Of a stretch of DNA of 38,318 nt, positions 24,192 to 32,805 are shown piece after piece. The notes beneath the pieces are model-generated. The model had not been told where the DNA came from. It did not search any database and worked only from the letters and a program-made list of their open reading frames with translations. The first letter of the stretch is position 1. Each line of letters begins with the position of its first letter. The translations under genes and the position numbers were made by a program. The DNA comes from Microbacteriaceae bacterium PS02068 (GTDB lineage Bacteria; Actinomycetota; Actinomycetes; Actinomycetales; Microbacteriaceae), in contig JASCPF010000028.1 in assembly GCA_029959325.1 (NCBI GenBank), positions 1-38,318 of the forward strand, read 5' to 3'.

Positions 24192-25094
24192 TCAGCGCTT
24201 GCGCGAGAACGCCTCGAGACGCTGCTGCGGCGTCAGCGCCGCCATCGCGGCAAGCCACTCGGGGGTGAAGAAGTCGGCCGTCTCGGCATCCCCTACCGGC
24301 ACCACCGCGTGAGTGATCGTGTCGTCGTAGACGTGCACGAGATGGAACGACTGCCCGGCATCCATGCCGTTGACCTCTGCGGGCCGGCGCTGCAGGTTCA
24401 TCGTGTAGCAGGTCGCGGCGGCGACGCTGACCGGCACCCCGGCAAACGTGCCCGCCGTCGAGTAGTGCAGGTGACCGGCGAGGATCGCCCGCACGTCGGT
24501 GCCGGCGATGACGTCGGCGAATTCGCGCTGGTGACGCAGCTCGAGGATGTCGAAGAACGGGATGTGGCTCGGCAGCGGCGGATGATGCAGCGCGAGGATC
24601 GTGCCGAGTGGCGCCGGTGACGCGAGGATGCCTCGCAGCCACGCGAGCTGGTCGGCGTCGAGGTCGCCGTGATGCCAGCCCGGCACGGTCGAATCGAGGG
24701 CGATCAGCCGCAGGCCGCCGAGATCGTGCACGCTCGTGACGGGATCCTGCGTCGGCGCGGCGTCGAGCAGCCCCGCGCGCAGCGCCGGCCGCTCGTCGTG
24801 GTTGCCGGCGACCCAGACGAGCGGCGCCCCGAGACGCTCGGCGAACGGCTCGACCTCGGCGCGCAGGGCGGCGTAGGCCTCGGGCTCGCCGAGGTCGGTG
24901 AGATCGCCCGTGAACACGATGGCGTCGGGGCGCACGCCCGTGCGCTCGATGGCGCGGAGCGTCGCGGTGAGATTCGCCCCCGTGTCGTAGCGACCGCCGA
25001 GCGGCCGGTTGCCGGCGAGCAGGTGCGTGTCGCTGAGGTGCACGATCACCCGCCGCGCGGGCGGGTGCTGGCCGAACGACACCGAGGAGACCAT
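24192..25094 (-). CDS. Calcineurin-like metallophosphoesterase (CpdA/Icc type)
   Basis: The 300-aa enzyme has all metal-binding motifs in order: LSDTHLL, FTGDLTDLG, VAGNHDE, LALHHPPLP and LAGHLHYS. This set is that of class III cyclic nucleotide phosphodiesterases (CpdA/Icc, Rv0805 group), which hydrolyse cAMP or related phosphodiesters with two metals. The exact substrate is uncertain. There is no signal peptide. TAGGCT lies 6 nt before ATG 25094. It is monocistronic, with the merR promoter 33 bp beyond its stop. Confidence 0.9.
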   Translation of the reverse strand: MVSSVSFGQHPPARRVIVHLSDTHLLAGNRPLGGRYDTGANLTATLRAIERTGVRPDAIVFTGDLTDLGEPEAYAALRAEVEPFAERLGAPLVWVAGNHDERPALRAGLLDAAPTQDPVTSVHDLGGLRLIALDSTVPGWHHGDLDADQLAWLRGILASPAPLGTILALHHPPLPSHIPFFDILELRHQREFADVIAGTDVRAILAGHLHYSTAGTFAGVPVSVAAATCYTMNLQRRPAEVNGMDAGQSFHLVHVYDDTITHAVVPVGDAETADFFTPEWLAAMAALTPQQRLEAFSRKR

Positions 25095-25100
25095 GCGTCC

Positions 25101-25106
25101 AGCCTA
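25101..25106 (-). promoter_or_regulatory. -10 hexamer of the metallophosphoesterase gene
   Basis: TAGGCT on the minus strand, 6 nt before ATG 25094. Confidence 0.5.
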
Positions 25107-25174
25107 GGCCGAGGGTGGGACGGCGGCGGGTCTCGGTCTTCGCGCTGGCTCAGCCCGGAGCCGGCCCCCTCGAC

Positions 25175-25507
25175 TCACTTGATGACGATGAGAGCCAGAC
25201 CGCCGAGCACCGCGAGGCCCGACAGCCCGAAAGATCCGTAGGCCAGGACCAGGGCGAGGTTCTTCTGGCCGTCGGTCAGCGGGCTCTTGCGCGCTGCTTT
25301 GACGGCGGCCTTCATGGCCTTCTGGGTTTCCTTCTCGGTCACGACCGTGATGGCGTCGGTGAACTCGGCCGGCGCGACGACGGGCGCCCGCCCCGCGCGT
25401 ACGAGCAGTCGCAGCCCGATCGCGTAGAAGCCGACGACGAGGAGCGATCCGGCGAGCGCCGCGGCGAAGACCTGCACGAACGCGATCCAGTCGATCTGGA
25501 CATTCAT
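25175..25507 (-). CDS. Small membrane protein coupled to the phosphate transporter
   Basis: The 110-aa protein has two hydrophobic segments (~10-37, AFVQVFAAALAGSLLVVGFYAIGLRLLV, and ~85-109, LALVLAYGSFGLSGLAVLGGLALIVI). They flank a central ~45-residue soluble stretch (EFTDAITVVTEKETQKAMKAAVKAARKSPLTDGQKN) with an amphipathic basic helix. I do not recognise a named family. Its ATG at 25507 overlaps the pit stop (ATGA), so it is translated with the transporter; a role as a PiT accessory or stability subunit is inference from this coupling. Confidence 0.75.
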   Translation of the reverse strand: MNVQIDWIAFVQVFAAALAGSLLVVGFYAIGLRLLVRAGRAPVVAPAEFTDAITVVTEKETQKAMKAAVKAARKSPLTDGQKNLALVLAYGSFGLSGLAVLGGLALIVIK

Positions 25508-26715
25508 CGTTGCTGTTCCTTCCGCGCGATCGCACGCTGGCGGCGAGTTGGCGGGGCCTTGCGCGGCACCTTGACGGCGAGGCCCGAATCGGCCACCTCG
25601 CTCATCGCGTTGGACGAGTCGACGTGGTTGCGCCGCGAGCGCAGGAACAGGCCGACGATGATCGCGACCGCGAGGATCGCATCGATCAGGATGCCCCAGC
25701 CGCCGAACCACACCACGAACAGCGCCGCGAACGCGCCGACCGCACCCGATGCGGGCAGGGTCAGCACCCAGCCGATGGCGATGCGGCCGACCGTGCGCCA
25801 GCGGACCGTGGATCCGCGGCGGCCGAGCCCCGAGCCGATGACGGAGCCCGACGCGACCTGGGTCGTCGACAGGGCGAAGCCGAGGGCGCTGGATGCCAGG
25901 ATCGTGGCCGCCGTCGAGGTCTCCGCAGAGAATCCCTGCGCGGGCTTGACGTCGGTCAGGCCCTTGCCCAGGGTGCGGATGATGCGCCACCCGCCCATGT
26001 AGGTGCCGAGAGCGATCGCGAAAGCGCACGCGACGATGACCCAGAGGTGCGGATCGGCCTGGTCTGCGCTCTGCCAGCCGACCAGGATCAGCGCGAGCGT
26101 GATCACGCCCATCGTCTTCTGCGCATCGTTGGTGCCGTGCGAGAGCGCGACCAGCGACGACGTGAAGATCTGGCCCCAGCGGAAGCCGTCGCGCCCGTCG
26201 GGCTTGTTGTCGTAGCGCCGAGTGATGCCGTAGGCCAGTCGCGTCACGAGGAACGCGATGACGCCCGCCGTGAACGGGGCGATGAGCGCGGGCAGCACGA
26301 CCTTGCTGAGCACCATGCCGAAGTCGATCGCCTGTGCGCTGGCCCCGACGAGCGTGGCGCCGATCAAGCCGCCGAACAGGGCGTGCGATGAGCTCGAGGG
26401 CAGGCCCAGCAGCCACGTGAGCATGTTCCAGGTGATGGCGCCGATGAGGCCGGCGAAGATGATCGGCAGAAAGCCCTGTGCCGAGATCTGGTCTTCGCGG
26501 ATGATGCCGTGCGAGATCGTCTTGGAGACCTCGGTCGACAGGAAGGCGCCGACGAGGTTCAAGCCCGCCGCGAGCATGACGGCGACTTTGGGCTTCAGCG
26601 CCCCGGTCGCGATCGGCGTCGCCATCGCGTTGGCGGTGTCATGGAAGCCGTTGGTGAAGTCGAAGAACAGCGCGAGCGCGATCACCAGCACGACGATGAG
26701 GGCAGCGGTTTCCAC
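25504..26715 (-). CDS. PiT family inorganic phosphate transporter
   Basis: The 403-aa product has the two inverted PiT signature repeats: FDFTNGFHDTANAMATPIATGAL near the N-terminus and SHGTNDAQKTMGVITLAL in the second half. There are about ten membrane helices, a cytosolic loop (TRRYDNKPDGRDGFRWG) and a basic C-terminal tail. PiT carriers import metal-phosphate complexes, driven by protons or Na+. The start is GTG 26715 with GGAAAG 7 nt upstream. A PHO-box-like direct repeat sits 63-84 bp upstream, suggesting control by phosphate limitation. The downstream small membrane protein overlaps its stop. Confidence 0.93.
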   Translation of the reverse strand: METAALIVVLVIALALFFDFTNGFHDTANAMATPIATGALKPKVAVMLAAGLNLVGAFLSTEVSKTISHGIIREDQISAQGFLPIIFAGLIGAITWNMLTWLLGLPSSSSHALFGGLIGATLVGASAQAIDFGMVLSKVVLPALIAPFTAGVIAFLVTRLAYGITRRYDNKPDGRDGFRWGQIFTSSLVALSHGTNDAQKTMGVITLALILVGWQSADQADPHLWVIVACAFAIALGTYMGGWRIIRTLGKGLTDVKPAQGFSAETSTAATILASSALGFALSTTQVASGSVIGSGLGRRGSTVRWRTVGRIAIGWVLTLPASGAVGAFAALFVVWFGGWGILIDAILAVAIIVGLFLRSRRNHVDSSNAMSEVADSGLAVKVPRKAPPTRRQRAIARKEQQR

Positions 26716-26777
26716 AGTTCGCTTTCCGTCGAATTCGAATGAAGGGAGCCGATGCGAATCGGCGGTGCGAACGAACA

Positions 26778-26799
26778 GTTCACCGTGGGTTCATGTTCC
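26778..26799. promoter_or_regulatory. PHO-box-like direct repeat upstream of pit
   Basis: GTTCACCGTGG (26778-26788) and GTTCATGTTCC (26789-26799) are adjacent 11-bp units sharing GTTCA, the form of the actinobacterial PhoP box (direct repeats of GTTCACC). It is in the gap between pit and the oligopeptidase gene. Confidence 0.55.
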
Positions 26800-26872
26800 G
26801 GCAACCGGACCACGCAAATCCTCGCACACTCCGCCCGCTTCCACAGAACAGCCGACCTGTGGCACGGTCGAC

Positions 26873-26878
26873 TAGCGT
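26873..26878 (+). promoter_or_regulatory. -10 hexamer of the oligopeptidase gene
   Basis: TAGCGT lies 6 nt before GTG 26885. Confidence 0.5.
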
Positions 26879-26884
26879 GGAGGC

Positions 26885-29020
26885 GTGAGCAGCGCCCTCC
26901 ACGGCGGCCCCATCGCGGCCGCCCGACCGACCTCCCGCACGCATCACGGCGACGCCGTCGTCGACGACTACGAATGGCTGCGCGCCAAGGATGACCCCGA
27001 GGTCATCGCGCACCTCGAGGCGGAGAACGCCTACACCGAAGAGCGCACCGCGCATCTCGCCCCGCTGCGGCAGCGGATCTTCGACGAGATCCGCTCGCGC
27101 ACGCTCGAGACCGATCTGTCGGTGCCGACCCGCCAGGGCGCGTGGTGGTACTACGGCCGCACCGTCGAGGGTCAGCAGTACGGCATCCACTGCCGTGCAC
27201 CGCTGGCCTCACCGGACGACTGGACTCCCCCGGCCCTCGAGCCCGGCACCGCGGTGCCCGGCGAGGTCGTGCTGCTCGACGGCAACGTCGAAGCCGAGGG
27301 CCACGAGTTCTTCTCCCTCGGCAGCTTCGACGTCTCGACCGACGGCACGCGGCTGCTGTACGGCGTCGACACCGAGGGCGACGAGCGCTACACGCTGCGC
27401 GTCCGCGACCTCATCACCGGTGAAGACCTCGTGGATGTCGTCGAGAACACGTCGTCGGGCGCCTGCTTCTCGCCCGACGGCCGGTTCGTCGTCTACACGA
27501 CGGTCGACGATGCCTGGCGCCCCGACACCGTCTGGCTGCACGAAGTGGGCACGGATGCCTCGGCCGACGTGCAACTCTTCCACGAGAGCGACGAGCGGTA
27601 CTGGGTCGGCGCCGGCTTCACGCGCAGCGAGCGCTACCTCGTGATCGAGGTCGGGTCGTCGATCACCACCGAGGAGTTCCTCGTGCCGGCATCCGACCTG
27701 CGCGCCGAGCCGCGCTCGATCTGGCCGCGCCGCGACGGCGTCGAGTATTCCGCCACGCACACGATCGTGGGCGGCGAAGACGTGCTGTATATCCTGCACA
27801 ACGACGGGGCACTCGACTTCGAGGTGGTGCGGGTGGCGGCATCCGACCCGACCGGACCCCGCACCGTCGTGCTGCCGCATGTGCCCGGGCGTCGCTTGCT
27901 GGACGTCTCGGCCTTCCGCGACTGGGGTGTCGTGTCGTATCGCCGCGACGGGCTCGCGCGGATGGGCATCCTGTCCTACGACACCGGCGCCGTCGACGAG
28001 CTGTCGTTCGACGAAGACCTCTACGCGGCCGGCGCCGCGGGCAACCCCGAGTGGGCGCCGCCGGTCGTGCGCCTCGGGTTCGGCTCGTTCGTGACACCCG
28101 GCACCGTCTACGACTACGTGGTCGCCACCGGCGAGTTCCTGCTGCGCAAGCGCCAGCCCGTGCTCGGCGGGTATTCCCCCGACGACTACGCGCAGCGGCG
28201 CGACTGGGCGCTCGCTCCGGATGGCACGCGTGTGCCCGTGTCGCTCGTGTGGAAGCGGTCGTTCGGCGAGCCCGGCGCGGGCGAGGCGGGCGGCGCCGCT
28301 GGTGGCCCCCGGCCGGTGCACCTGTACGGCTACGGCTCGTACGAGCACTCGATCGAACCGGGGTTCTCGGTGGCGCGCCTGTCGATGCTCGACCGCGGCG
28401 TCGTGTTCGCGATCGCGCACGTGCGCGGCGGCGGCGAGATGGGCCGCCAGTGGTACGAAGACGGGAAGATGCAGCACAAGCGCAACACCTTCACCGACTT
28501 CGTCGCCGTGGCCGAGCACCTCGTGGCATCCGGCATCACGACACCCGCCCAGCTGGTCGCCGAAGGCGGCTCGGCAGGCGGTCTGCTGATGGGCGCCGTC
28601 GCGAACCTCGCGCCCGAGCTGTTCGCCGGCATCCTGGCCGACGTGCCCTTCGTGGATGCCTTGACGACGATCCTCGATCCGTCCCTGCCGCTCACCGTGA
28701 TCGAGTGGGACGAGTGGGGCGATCCGCTGCACGACGCGTCGGTGTACGAGTACATGAAGTCGTACACGCCGTACGAGAACGTGCGCCCCGGGGTCGAGTA
28801 TCCGCGGATCCTCGCCACGACGTCGCTCAACGACACGCGCGTGTACTACGTCGAGCCCGCCAAGTGGGTCGCGCGCCTGCGCACCGTCGGGGCCGATGCC
28901 CTGCTCAAATGCGAGATGGTCGCCGGCCACGGCGGCGTGTCGGGCCGCTACAACTCGTGGCACCAGCGGGCGTTCGAGCTCGCGTGGCTGCTCGACGTGC
29001 TCGGCCTCGCCGAGGCGTAG
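26885..29020 (+). CDS. Oligopeptidase B-like S9 prolyl oligopeptidase
   Basis: The 711-aa protein is an S9A serine peptidase. An N-terminal helix and seven-bladed propeller (~1-420) is followed by the alpha/beta hydrolase domain, with VHLYGYGSYEHSIEPGF, FAIAHVRGGGEMGRQWYEDGK and the nucleophile GGSAGG (Ser near 563). The catalytic Asp is in TSLNDTRVYY and the His in GHGGVSGRY. These match protease II/oligopeptidase B, which cuts short peptides after Arg or Lys. It is cytosolic, with no signal peptide. An Ala/Gly insertion (GEPGAGEAGGAAGGPRP) precedes the hydrolase domain. The GTG start is 6 nt after TAGCGT. It is divergent from pit and convergent with pfkA. Confidence 0.92.
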   Translation: MSSALHGGPIAAARPTSRTHHGDAVVDDYEWLRAKDDPEVIAHLEAENAYTEERTAHLAPLRQRIFDEIRSRTLETDLSVPTRQGAWWYYGRTVEGQQYGIHCRAPLASPDDWTPPALEPGTAVPGEVVLLDGNVEAEGHEFFSLGSFDVSTDGTRLLYGVDTEGDERYTLRVRDLITGEDLVDVVENTSSGACFSPDGRFVVYTTVDDAWRPDTVWLHEVGTDASADVQLFHESDERYWVGAGFTRSERYLVIEVGSSITTEEFLVPASDLRAEPRSIWPRRDGVEYSATHTIVGGEDVLYILHNDGALDFEVVRVAASDPTGPRTVVLPHVPGRRLLDVSAFRDWGVVSYRRDGLARMGILSYDTGAVDELSFDEDLYAAGAAGNPEWAPPVVRLGFGSFVTPGTVYDYVVATGEFLLRKRQPVLGGYSPDDYAQRRDWALAPDGTRVPVSLVWKRSFGEPGAGEAGGAAGGPRPVHLYGYGSYEHSIEPGFSVARLSMLDRGVVFAIAHVRGGGEMGRQWYEDGKMQHKRNTFTDFVAVAEHLVASGITTPAQLVAEGGSAGGLLMGAVANLAPELFAGILADVPFVDALTTILDPSLPLTVIEWDEWGDPLHDASVYEYMKSYTPYENVRPGVEYPRILATTSLNDTRVYYVEPAKWVARLRTVGADALLKCEMVAGHGGVSGRYNSWHQRAFELAWLLDVLGLAEA

Positions 29021-29036
29021 GCGGCGCCGCGACGCC

Positions 29037-29093
29037 GAGGTGGGCGCAACACGCGGGAACCGGCTCGGGGTAGCCGCGCGACCCGCCAACTTC
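29037..29093. repeat. Palindromic repeat copy E
   Basis: Runs from GAGGTGGGCGCAACACG to CCCGCCAACTTC, 16 bp after the oligopeptidase stop; imperfect inverted ends of the A-F family. Confidence 0.75.
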
Positions 29094-29120
29094 ACGCGGG
29101 TCGCGAGCGAGCCAGATCAA

Positions 29121-29177
29121 GAAGTGGGCGCAACACGCGGGAACCGAGCCCGCGTAGCCGCGCGTCGCGCCCACTTC
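29121..29177. repeat. Palindromic repeat copy F
   Basis: Has perfect 11-bp inverted ends, GAAGTGGGCGC and GCGCCCACTTC, plus an inner dyad ACGCGGG...CCCGCGT. It starts 84 bp after copy E, in the same orientation. This is the cleanest copy of the family. Confidence 0.85.
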
Positions 29178-29211
29178 GCGCGGCACGCAGCCACGGCCGC
29201 GGCGACCGGCC

Positions 29212-30240
29212 TCAGCCGAAGAGGGCGGCGGCCTCTTCGTAGCGGTAGATCGGCACGGTGTTGAGCTCGCCGAGGGCGTCGGCGAAGGGCACGCGCACGA
29301 TGTCGGTGCCCTGCATCGAGACCATCTGGCCCCACGCACCTTCGGCGACGGCATCGGCTGCGTGCAGCCCGAGGCGCGTCGCGAGCACGCGGTCGAACGC
29401 CGACGGCGAGCCGCCGCGCTGGATGTGCCCGAGCACTGTGGCGCGGGTCTCGATGCCGGTGCGGCGCTCGATCTCGGGCGCGAGCACCTCGCTGATGCCG
29501 CCGAGGCGGGGGCGGTTGAACGCGTCGAGTCCCTTGTCGCTGTAGGCCTCTTCCATGCCGGTGAGGGTGAAGCCTTCCGACACGACGATGAGCGGCGCGC
29601 GCCCGCGGTCGTGCGCCTTGGTCACCTGCGCGACGATCTCATCGATCGACATCGGCACCTCGGGGATGCAGATGACGTGCGCGCCCGCGGCGATGCCCGA
29701 GTGCAGGGCGATCCAGCCCACGTGACGGCCCATGACCTCGGCGACCATGCAGCGCTGGTGCGAGTCGCCGGTGGTGCGCAGGCGGTCCATGGCATCCGTC
29801 GCGATGTTCACGGCCGTGTCGAAGCCGAACGAGTAGTCGGTCGCTCGCAGGTCGTTGTCGATCGTCTTCGGCACACCCATGACGTTGATGCCGTCGTTGA
29901 ACAGCCGGTTCGCCGCCGCGAGGGTGCCCTCGCCGCCGATCGCGATGATCCCGTCGATGTGGTGACCGTAGAGGGTCGCCTTGATGTTCTCGGCGCCGCC
30001 GCGCGGACCCTCGTAGGGGTTCGTGCGCGAGGTGCCGAGGATCGTGCCGCCGACTTTGGAGAGGCCCTTGACCTCGTGTCGCGTGAGCGGGAAGAAGTCT
30101 CCCTCGACGACGCCGCGCCAGCCGTCGCGGATGCCCACGAACTCGATGTTGTAGTTCGTCGTGCCCTTGAGCACGACGCCGCGGATGACGGCGTTCAGGC
30201 CGGGGCAGTCTCCGCCTGAAGTGAGGATGCCGATCTTCAT
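29212..30240 (-). CDS. pfkA: 6-phosphofructokinase
   Basis: The 342-aa enzyme phosphorylates fructose 6-phosphate to the 1,6-bisphosphate. It begins MKIGILTSGGDCPGLNAVIRG, with PKTIDNDL, VMGRHVGWIALHSG and ATVLGHIQRGGSPSAFDR. The phosphoryl-donor motif is GGEGT (102-106) with a Gly at the E. coli Gly104 position and Lys at 125. This Gly/Lys combination is the actinobacterial form known from Streptomyces and is ATP-dependent; PPi-dependent relatives have Asp there. The ATG at 30240 has AGGAT nearby, and TAGTGT at 30292-30297 is a likely -10. It lies downstream of the SNF2 gene but behind a strong terminator hairpin. Confidence 0.95.
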   Translation of the reverse strand: MKIGILTSGGDCPGLNAVIRGVVLKGTTNYNIEFVGIRDGWRGVVEGDFFPLTRHEVKGLSKVGGTILGTSRTNPYEGPRGGAENIKATLYGHHIDGIIAIGGEGTLAAANRLFNDGINVMGVPKTIDNDLRATDYSFGFDTAVNIATDAMDRLRTTGDSHQRCMVAEVMGRHVGWIALHSGIAAGAHVICIPEVPMSIDEIVAQVTKAHDRGRAPLIVVSEGFTLTGMEEAYSDKGLDAFNRPRLGGISEVLAPEIERRTGIETRATVLGHIQRGGSPSAFDRVLATRLGLHAADAVAEGAWGQMVSMQGTDIVRVPFADALGELNTVPIYRYEEAAALFG

Positions 30241-30291
30241 GTGGGGATCCTTCGGTGTCGGGAAGTGAAGCTGGCGACGCTGCCACCCCCG

Positions 30292-30297
30292 ACACTA
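30292..30297 (-). promoter_or_regulatory. -10 hexamer of pfkA
   Basis: TAGTGT on the minus strand, giving a ~45-nt leader before ATG 30240. Confidence 0.4.
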
Positions 30298-30319
30298 TCG
30301 CCGGATGCCGCGCACATGC

Positions 30320-30354
30320 CACCGGCCCCGCCGTCGATAACGGCGGGGCCGGTG
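30320..30354 (-). terminator. Terminator hairpin after the SNF2 helicase gene
   Basis: A perfect 15-bp stem (CACCGGCCCCGCCGT and its complement) with a 5-nt loop (CGATA), 23 bp beyond the helicase stop. No U-tract follows. Confidence 0.7.
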
Positions 30355-30377
30355 CGGCTTGCGTCGCGAGCGGGTCG

Positions 30378-32552
30378 TCAGGCCGCGCCGAGCGCCTGCC
30401 GCAGCAGGTGCATGAGCGCCGACATCTGCACCGAGTCGCTCGAGGCCGGGTCGACCTGCTCGCCGTCGAGGGCGCGCGCGGCGAGCGACTGCTTCGAGTC
30501 GATCAGCTCGGCGATCTTCGTGTCGATCGTGTGCGCGGCGATGATCCGCCACGCGGTGACCGGCTCGTCCTGACCGATGCGGTGCACGCGGTCGATCGCC
30601 TGCGTCTGCTCGGCGGCGGTCCACGAGAGCTCCGCGAGGACGACGTTGGATGCCGCTTGCAGGTTCAGTCCGACGCCCGCTGCGGTCAGCGAGCAGACCG
30701 CGACGGCGACATCGGCCTCCTCGTTGAAGGCGTCGATCGCGTGCTGGCGCGCGGGCGTCGACTGGTCGCCGCGGATCGACACGGTGCGCAGGCCCGCTGC
30801 CGCGAAGTGCTCCTCGGCGGCATCCATCACATCGATGTGCTTCGCGAAGAACACGACCTTGCCGACCGAGCGCTGCAGCTGCACGGTGTAGTCCGCCGCG
30901 AGCAGCGCCTTGGCCTGACCGATCTTGCGGACCATCGTGAAGACGTTGTCAGCGCCGGTGCCGGCGGCCTTGGCATCCTCGAGCTCGCCGTGCGCCACGA
31001 GACGCACGATGTCGTCGTCGGCCTCGCCGCGGACGACCGTGTCGCCGCGCGCCTCGATGATGCGGCGGTACTTCGCGGCGAGGCGCTCACCCAGCTCGCG
31101 CTCGGCGGCGCGGATCGACCGGCCGTACTCGTCGTCGAGCTCGACGGGCAGATCGGCGATCAGCTTGTCGGGCAGGTCGGCGGCGACATCCTTCTTCTTG
31201 CGGCGCACGATGCCCATCGAGATCACCGCGTCGCGCGCTTCGGGGTAGAAGCCCTTGTCGGCGGGGGTGAAGCCCGTGGCATCCAGCTTCTCCATGAGCT
31301 CGGGGCCCGGCTTCTCGCCGTTGGTCCAGCCGAGGAAGCGCCAGATCGCGTCGAAGTCTTCGACGTCGTTGATCAGCGGCGTGCCGGTGAGGGCGAGCAT
31401 GAGCGGATCGCGGACCTGCTCGCGGATGCGTGCGCCGAGCGCGAGCACGTTCTGCGAGCGCTGCGAGCCGAGGTTCTTGATGAAGTGCGCCTCGTCGACG
31501 ACCATGCCCCGAAGCCCCAGCGAGCCGAGCCACGACAGGTGGCGGTCGAGCACCTCGTAGTTGACGATGAACACGTCGGCGAAGGCATCGACGTGGTCGC
31601 CGTCGCCGTGGATGACCGTCGCGCGGCGCTGCGGAGTCCACCGCTCGACCTCGCGCGCCCAGTTCATCTTCACGACGTTCGGGACGACCGCGAGCAGCGG
31701 GTAGGCGTTCGCGACGGAGGCCGCGAGCACGGACTCGGCGGTCTTGCCGAGGCCTGGCTCGTCGGCCAGCAGGAACGAGCGGTGACCTTCACGCACCGCC
31801 TCGAGGAACCGCGACTGGTGCGGCATGATCTCGAGCCCCTTGGGAGAGAGCCGGTCGAACTCGGGCACCGCCGGCAGCTCCATCGAGGCAGATCCGCCGC
31901 CGGCGCCGGTCTCGAACGCCTTGTACAGCGGGCCCATGAGCTCCCAGCCGTCGAGGCGGCGGCGCGCGGTGGATGCCGGGGCGCGCAGCGCCACGTCGGG
32001 CGCGAGGAACGGGTTCGACTCGCGGCGCGCGTCGATCTGCGGCGGGATCACCTGACGCTGGGCGAGCGCGGCCGGCACGACGGGGGTCTGCACGGGTGCG
32101 ACGTCGGTGATGATCAGCTCGTCCTCGGCGAGCTCGGCACCCGACTCGAGCAGCCAGTCGCGGCGCATGCGCTTGGCGACCGGCGAGGTGGCGGCGTCGA
32201 CCTCGAGCAGCTGGATCAGCGACGTGTCGCGGGCCGCCGTCTTCGCGAGGATCGTCGCAACGCCGTCGAGGCGCTTGAGCAGTTCGGCACGCGCGGCGAC
32301 GGGCACGGCCTCGTCGGTCTTGACGCGAGCGCGCTCTTCGCGCACGAGGAACGCGATCACCTGGAACTTCACACGGTTGGTGGGGCCCAGCTTGCCGCGC
32401 TGGGCTTTCGCCTCGACCTCGCGCACCTTGCGCGCGAGAATCGGGATGAGGGGCGCGTCGTCGTCGCGACGTGCCGAAGAGCCGCGGCCCGAGGAGGCGA
32501 GGCTCGATGAGCTGCGTCGGCGGGCGGGGGCAGTGGATGCCGTGGGCGGCAT
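30378..32552 (-). CDS. SNF2-type DEAD/DEAH helicase
   Basis: From ATG 32552 the product is 724 aa. A low-complexity Ser/Arg N-terminus precedes a ~200-residue region of unknown fold. The SNF2 core follows: HQSRFLEAV (Q-like motif), DEPGLGKT (Walker A, ~265-272), VVDEAHFIKN (~353), ALTGTPLIN, then the C-terminal lobe with VVFFAKHIDVMDAAEEHF, LTAAGVGLNLQAASNV and QAIDRVHRIGQ (~655). The shape is that of SMARCAL1/HepA-like translocases acting on DNA repair or remodelling; a precise role is not known. CAGGAGG lies only 3 nt before ATG 32552. The frame is open to 32744, but those 64 residues are Arg/Pro/Ser-rich and may be untranslated leader. Confidence 0.82.
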   Translation of the reverse strand: MPPTASTAPARRRSSSSLASSGRGSSARRDDDAPLIPILARKVREVEAKAQRGKLGPTNRVKFQVIAFLVREERARVKTDEAVPVAARAELLKRLDGVATILAKTAARDTSLIQLLEVDAATSPVAKRMRRDWLLESGAELAEDELIITDVAPVQTPVVPAALAQRQVIPPQIDARRESNPFLAPDVALRAPASTARRRLDGWELMGPLYKAFETGAGGGSASMELPAVPEFDRLSPKGLEIMPHQSRFLEAVREGHRSFLLADEPGLGKTAESVLAASVANAYPLLAVVPNVVKMNWAREVERWTPQRRATVIHGDGDHVDAFADVFIVNYEVLDRHLSWLGSLGLRGMVVDEAHFIKNLGSQRSQNVLALGARIREQVRDPLMLALTGTPLINDVEDFDAIWRFLGWTNGEKPGPELMEKLDATGFTPADKGFYPEARDAVISMGIVRRKKKDVAADLPDKLIADLPVELDDEYGRSIRAAERELGERLAAKYRRIIEARGDTVVRGEADDDIVRLVAHGELEDAKAAGTGADNVFTMVRKIGQAKALLAADYTVQLQRSVGKVVFFAKHIDVMDAAEEHFAAAGLRTVSIRGDQSTPARQHAIDAFNEEADVAVAVCSLTAAGVGLNLQAASNVVLAELSWTAAEQTQAIDRVHRIGQDEPVTAWRIIAAHTIDTKIAELIDSKQSLAARALDGEQVDPASSDSVQMSALMHLLRQALGAA

Positions 32553-32746
32553 GCTCCTCCTGAGCGGGAATGCCGGCGGTGACCGGCGGGGTGCCGAACG
32601 TGCGCGAGATGCGCGGATCGGCCGGGCGGGGCTCCGCGGCGGGTGCCACGGGGGAATGCAAGGGATTGCACGAGTGCTGCTCTTCCGGCTGCGGGTACTC
32701 GCTTCTGCGAGCTGCGGCGACGGACGGAGCGGCGTCCTCGGCATCC

Positions 32747-32752
32747 ATTCTA
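32747..32752 (-). promoter_or_regulatory. -10 hexamer upstream of the SNF2 gene
   Basis: TAGAAT on the minus strand. It would give a ~190-nt leader before ATG 32552. The ATGs at 32748 and 32744 lie too close to it to be leaderless starts. Confidence 0.4.
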
Positions 32753-32777
32753 GCGGATCCCGCGGCGCGGCCGTAGA

Positions 32778-32792
32778 GCCCGCGCCGCGGGC
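32778..32792 (-). terminator. Small hairpin after copA
   Basis: GCCCGC-GCC-GCGGGC, a 6-bp stem 13 bp beyond the copper ATPase stop. Confidence 0.35.
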
Positions 32793-32805
32793 GCCACCCG
32801 GGTTG

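Noticed and set aside
29212..30240. Pyrophosphate-dependent phosphofructokinase
   Set aside because: The donor motif is GGEGT with Gly, not Asp, at the deciding position; Lys at 125 alone does not make it PPi-dependent.
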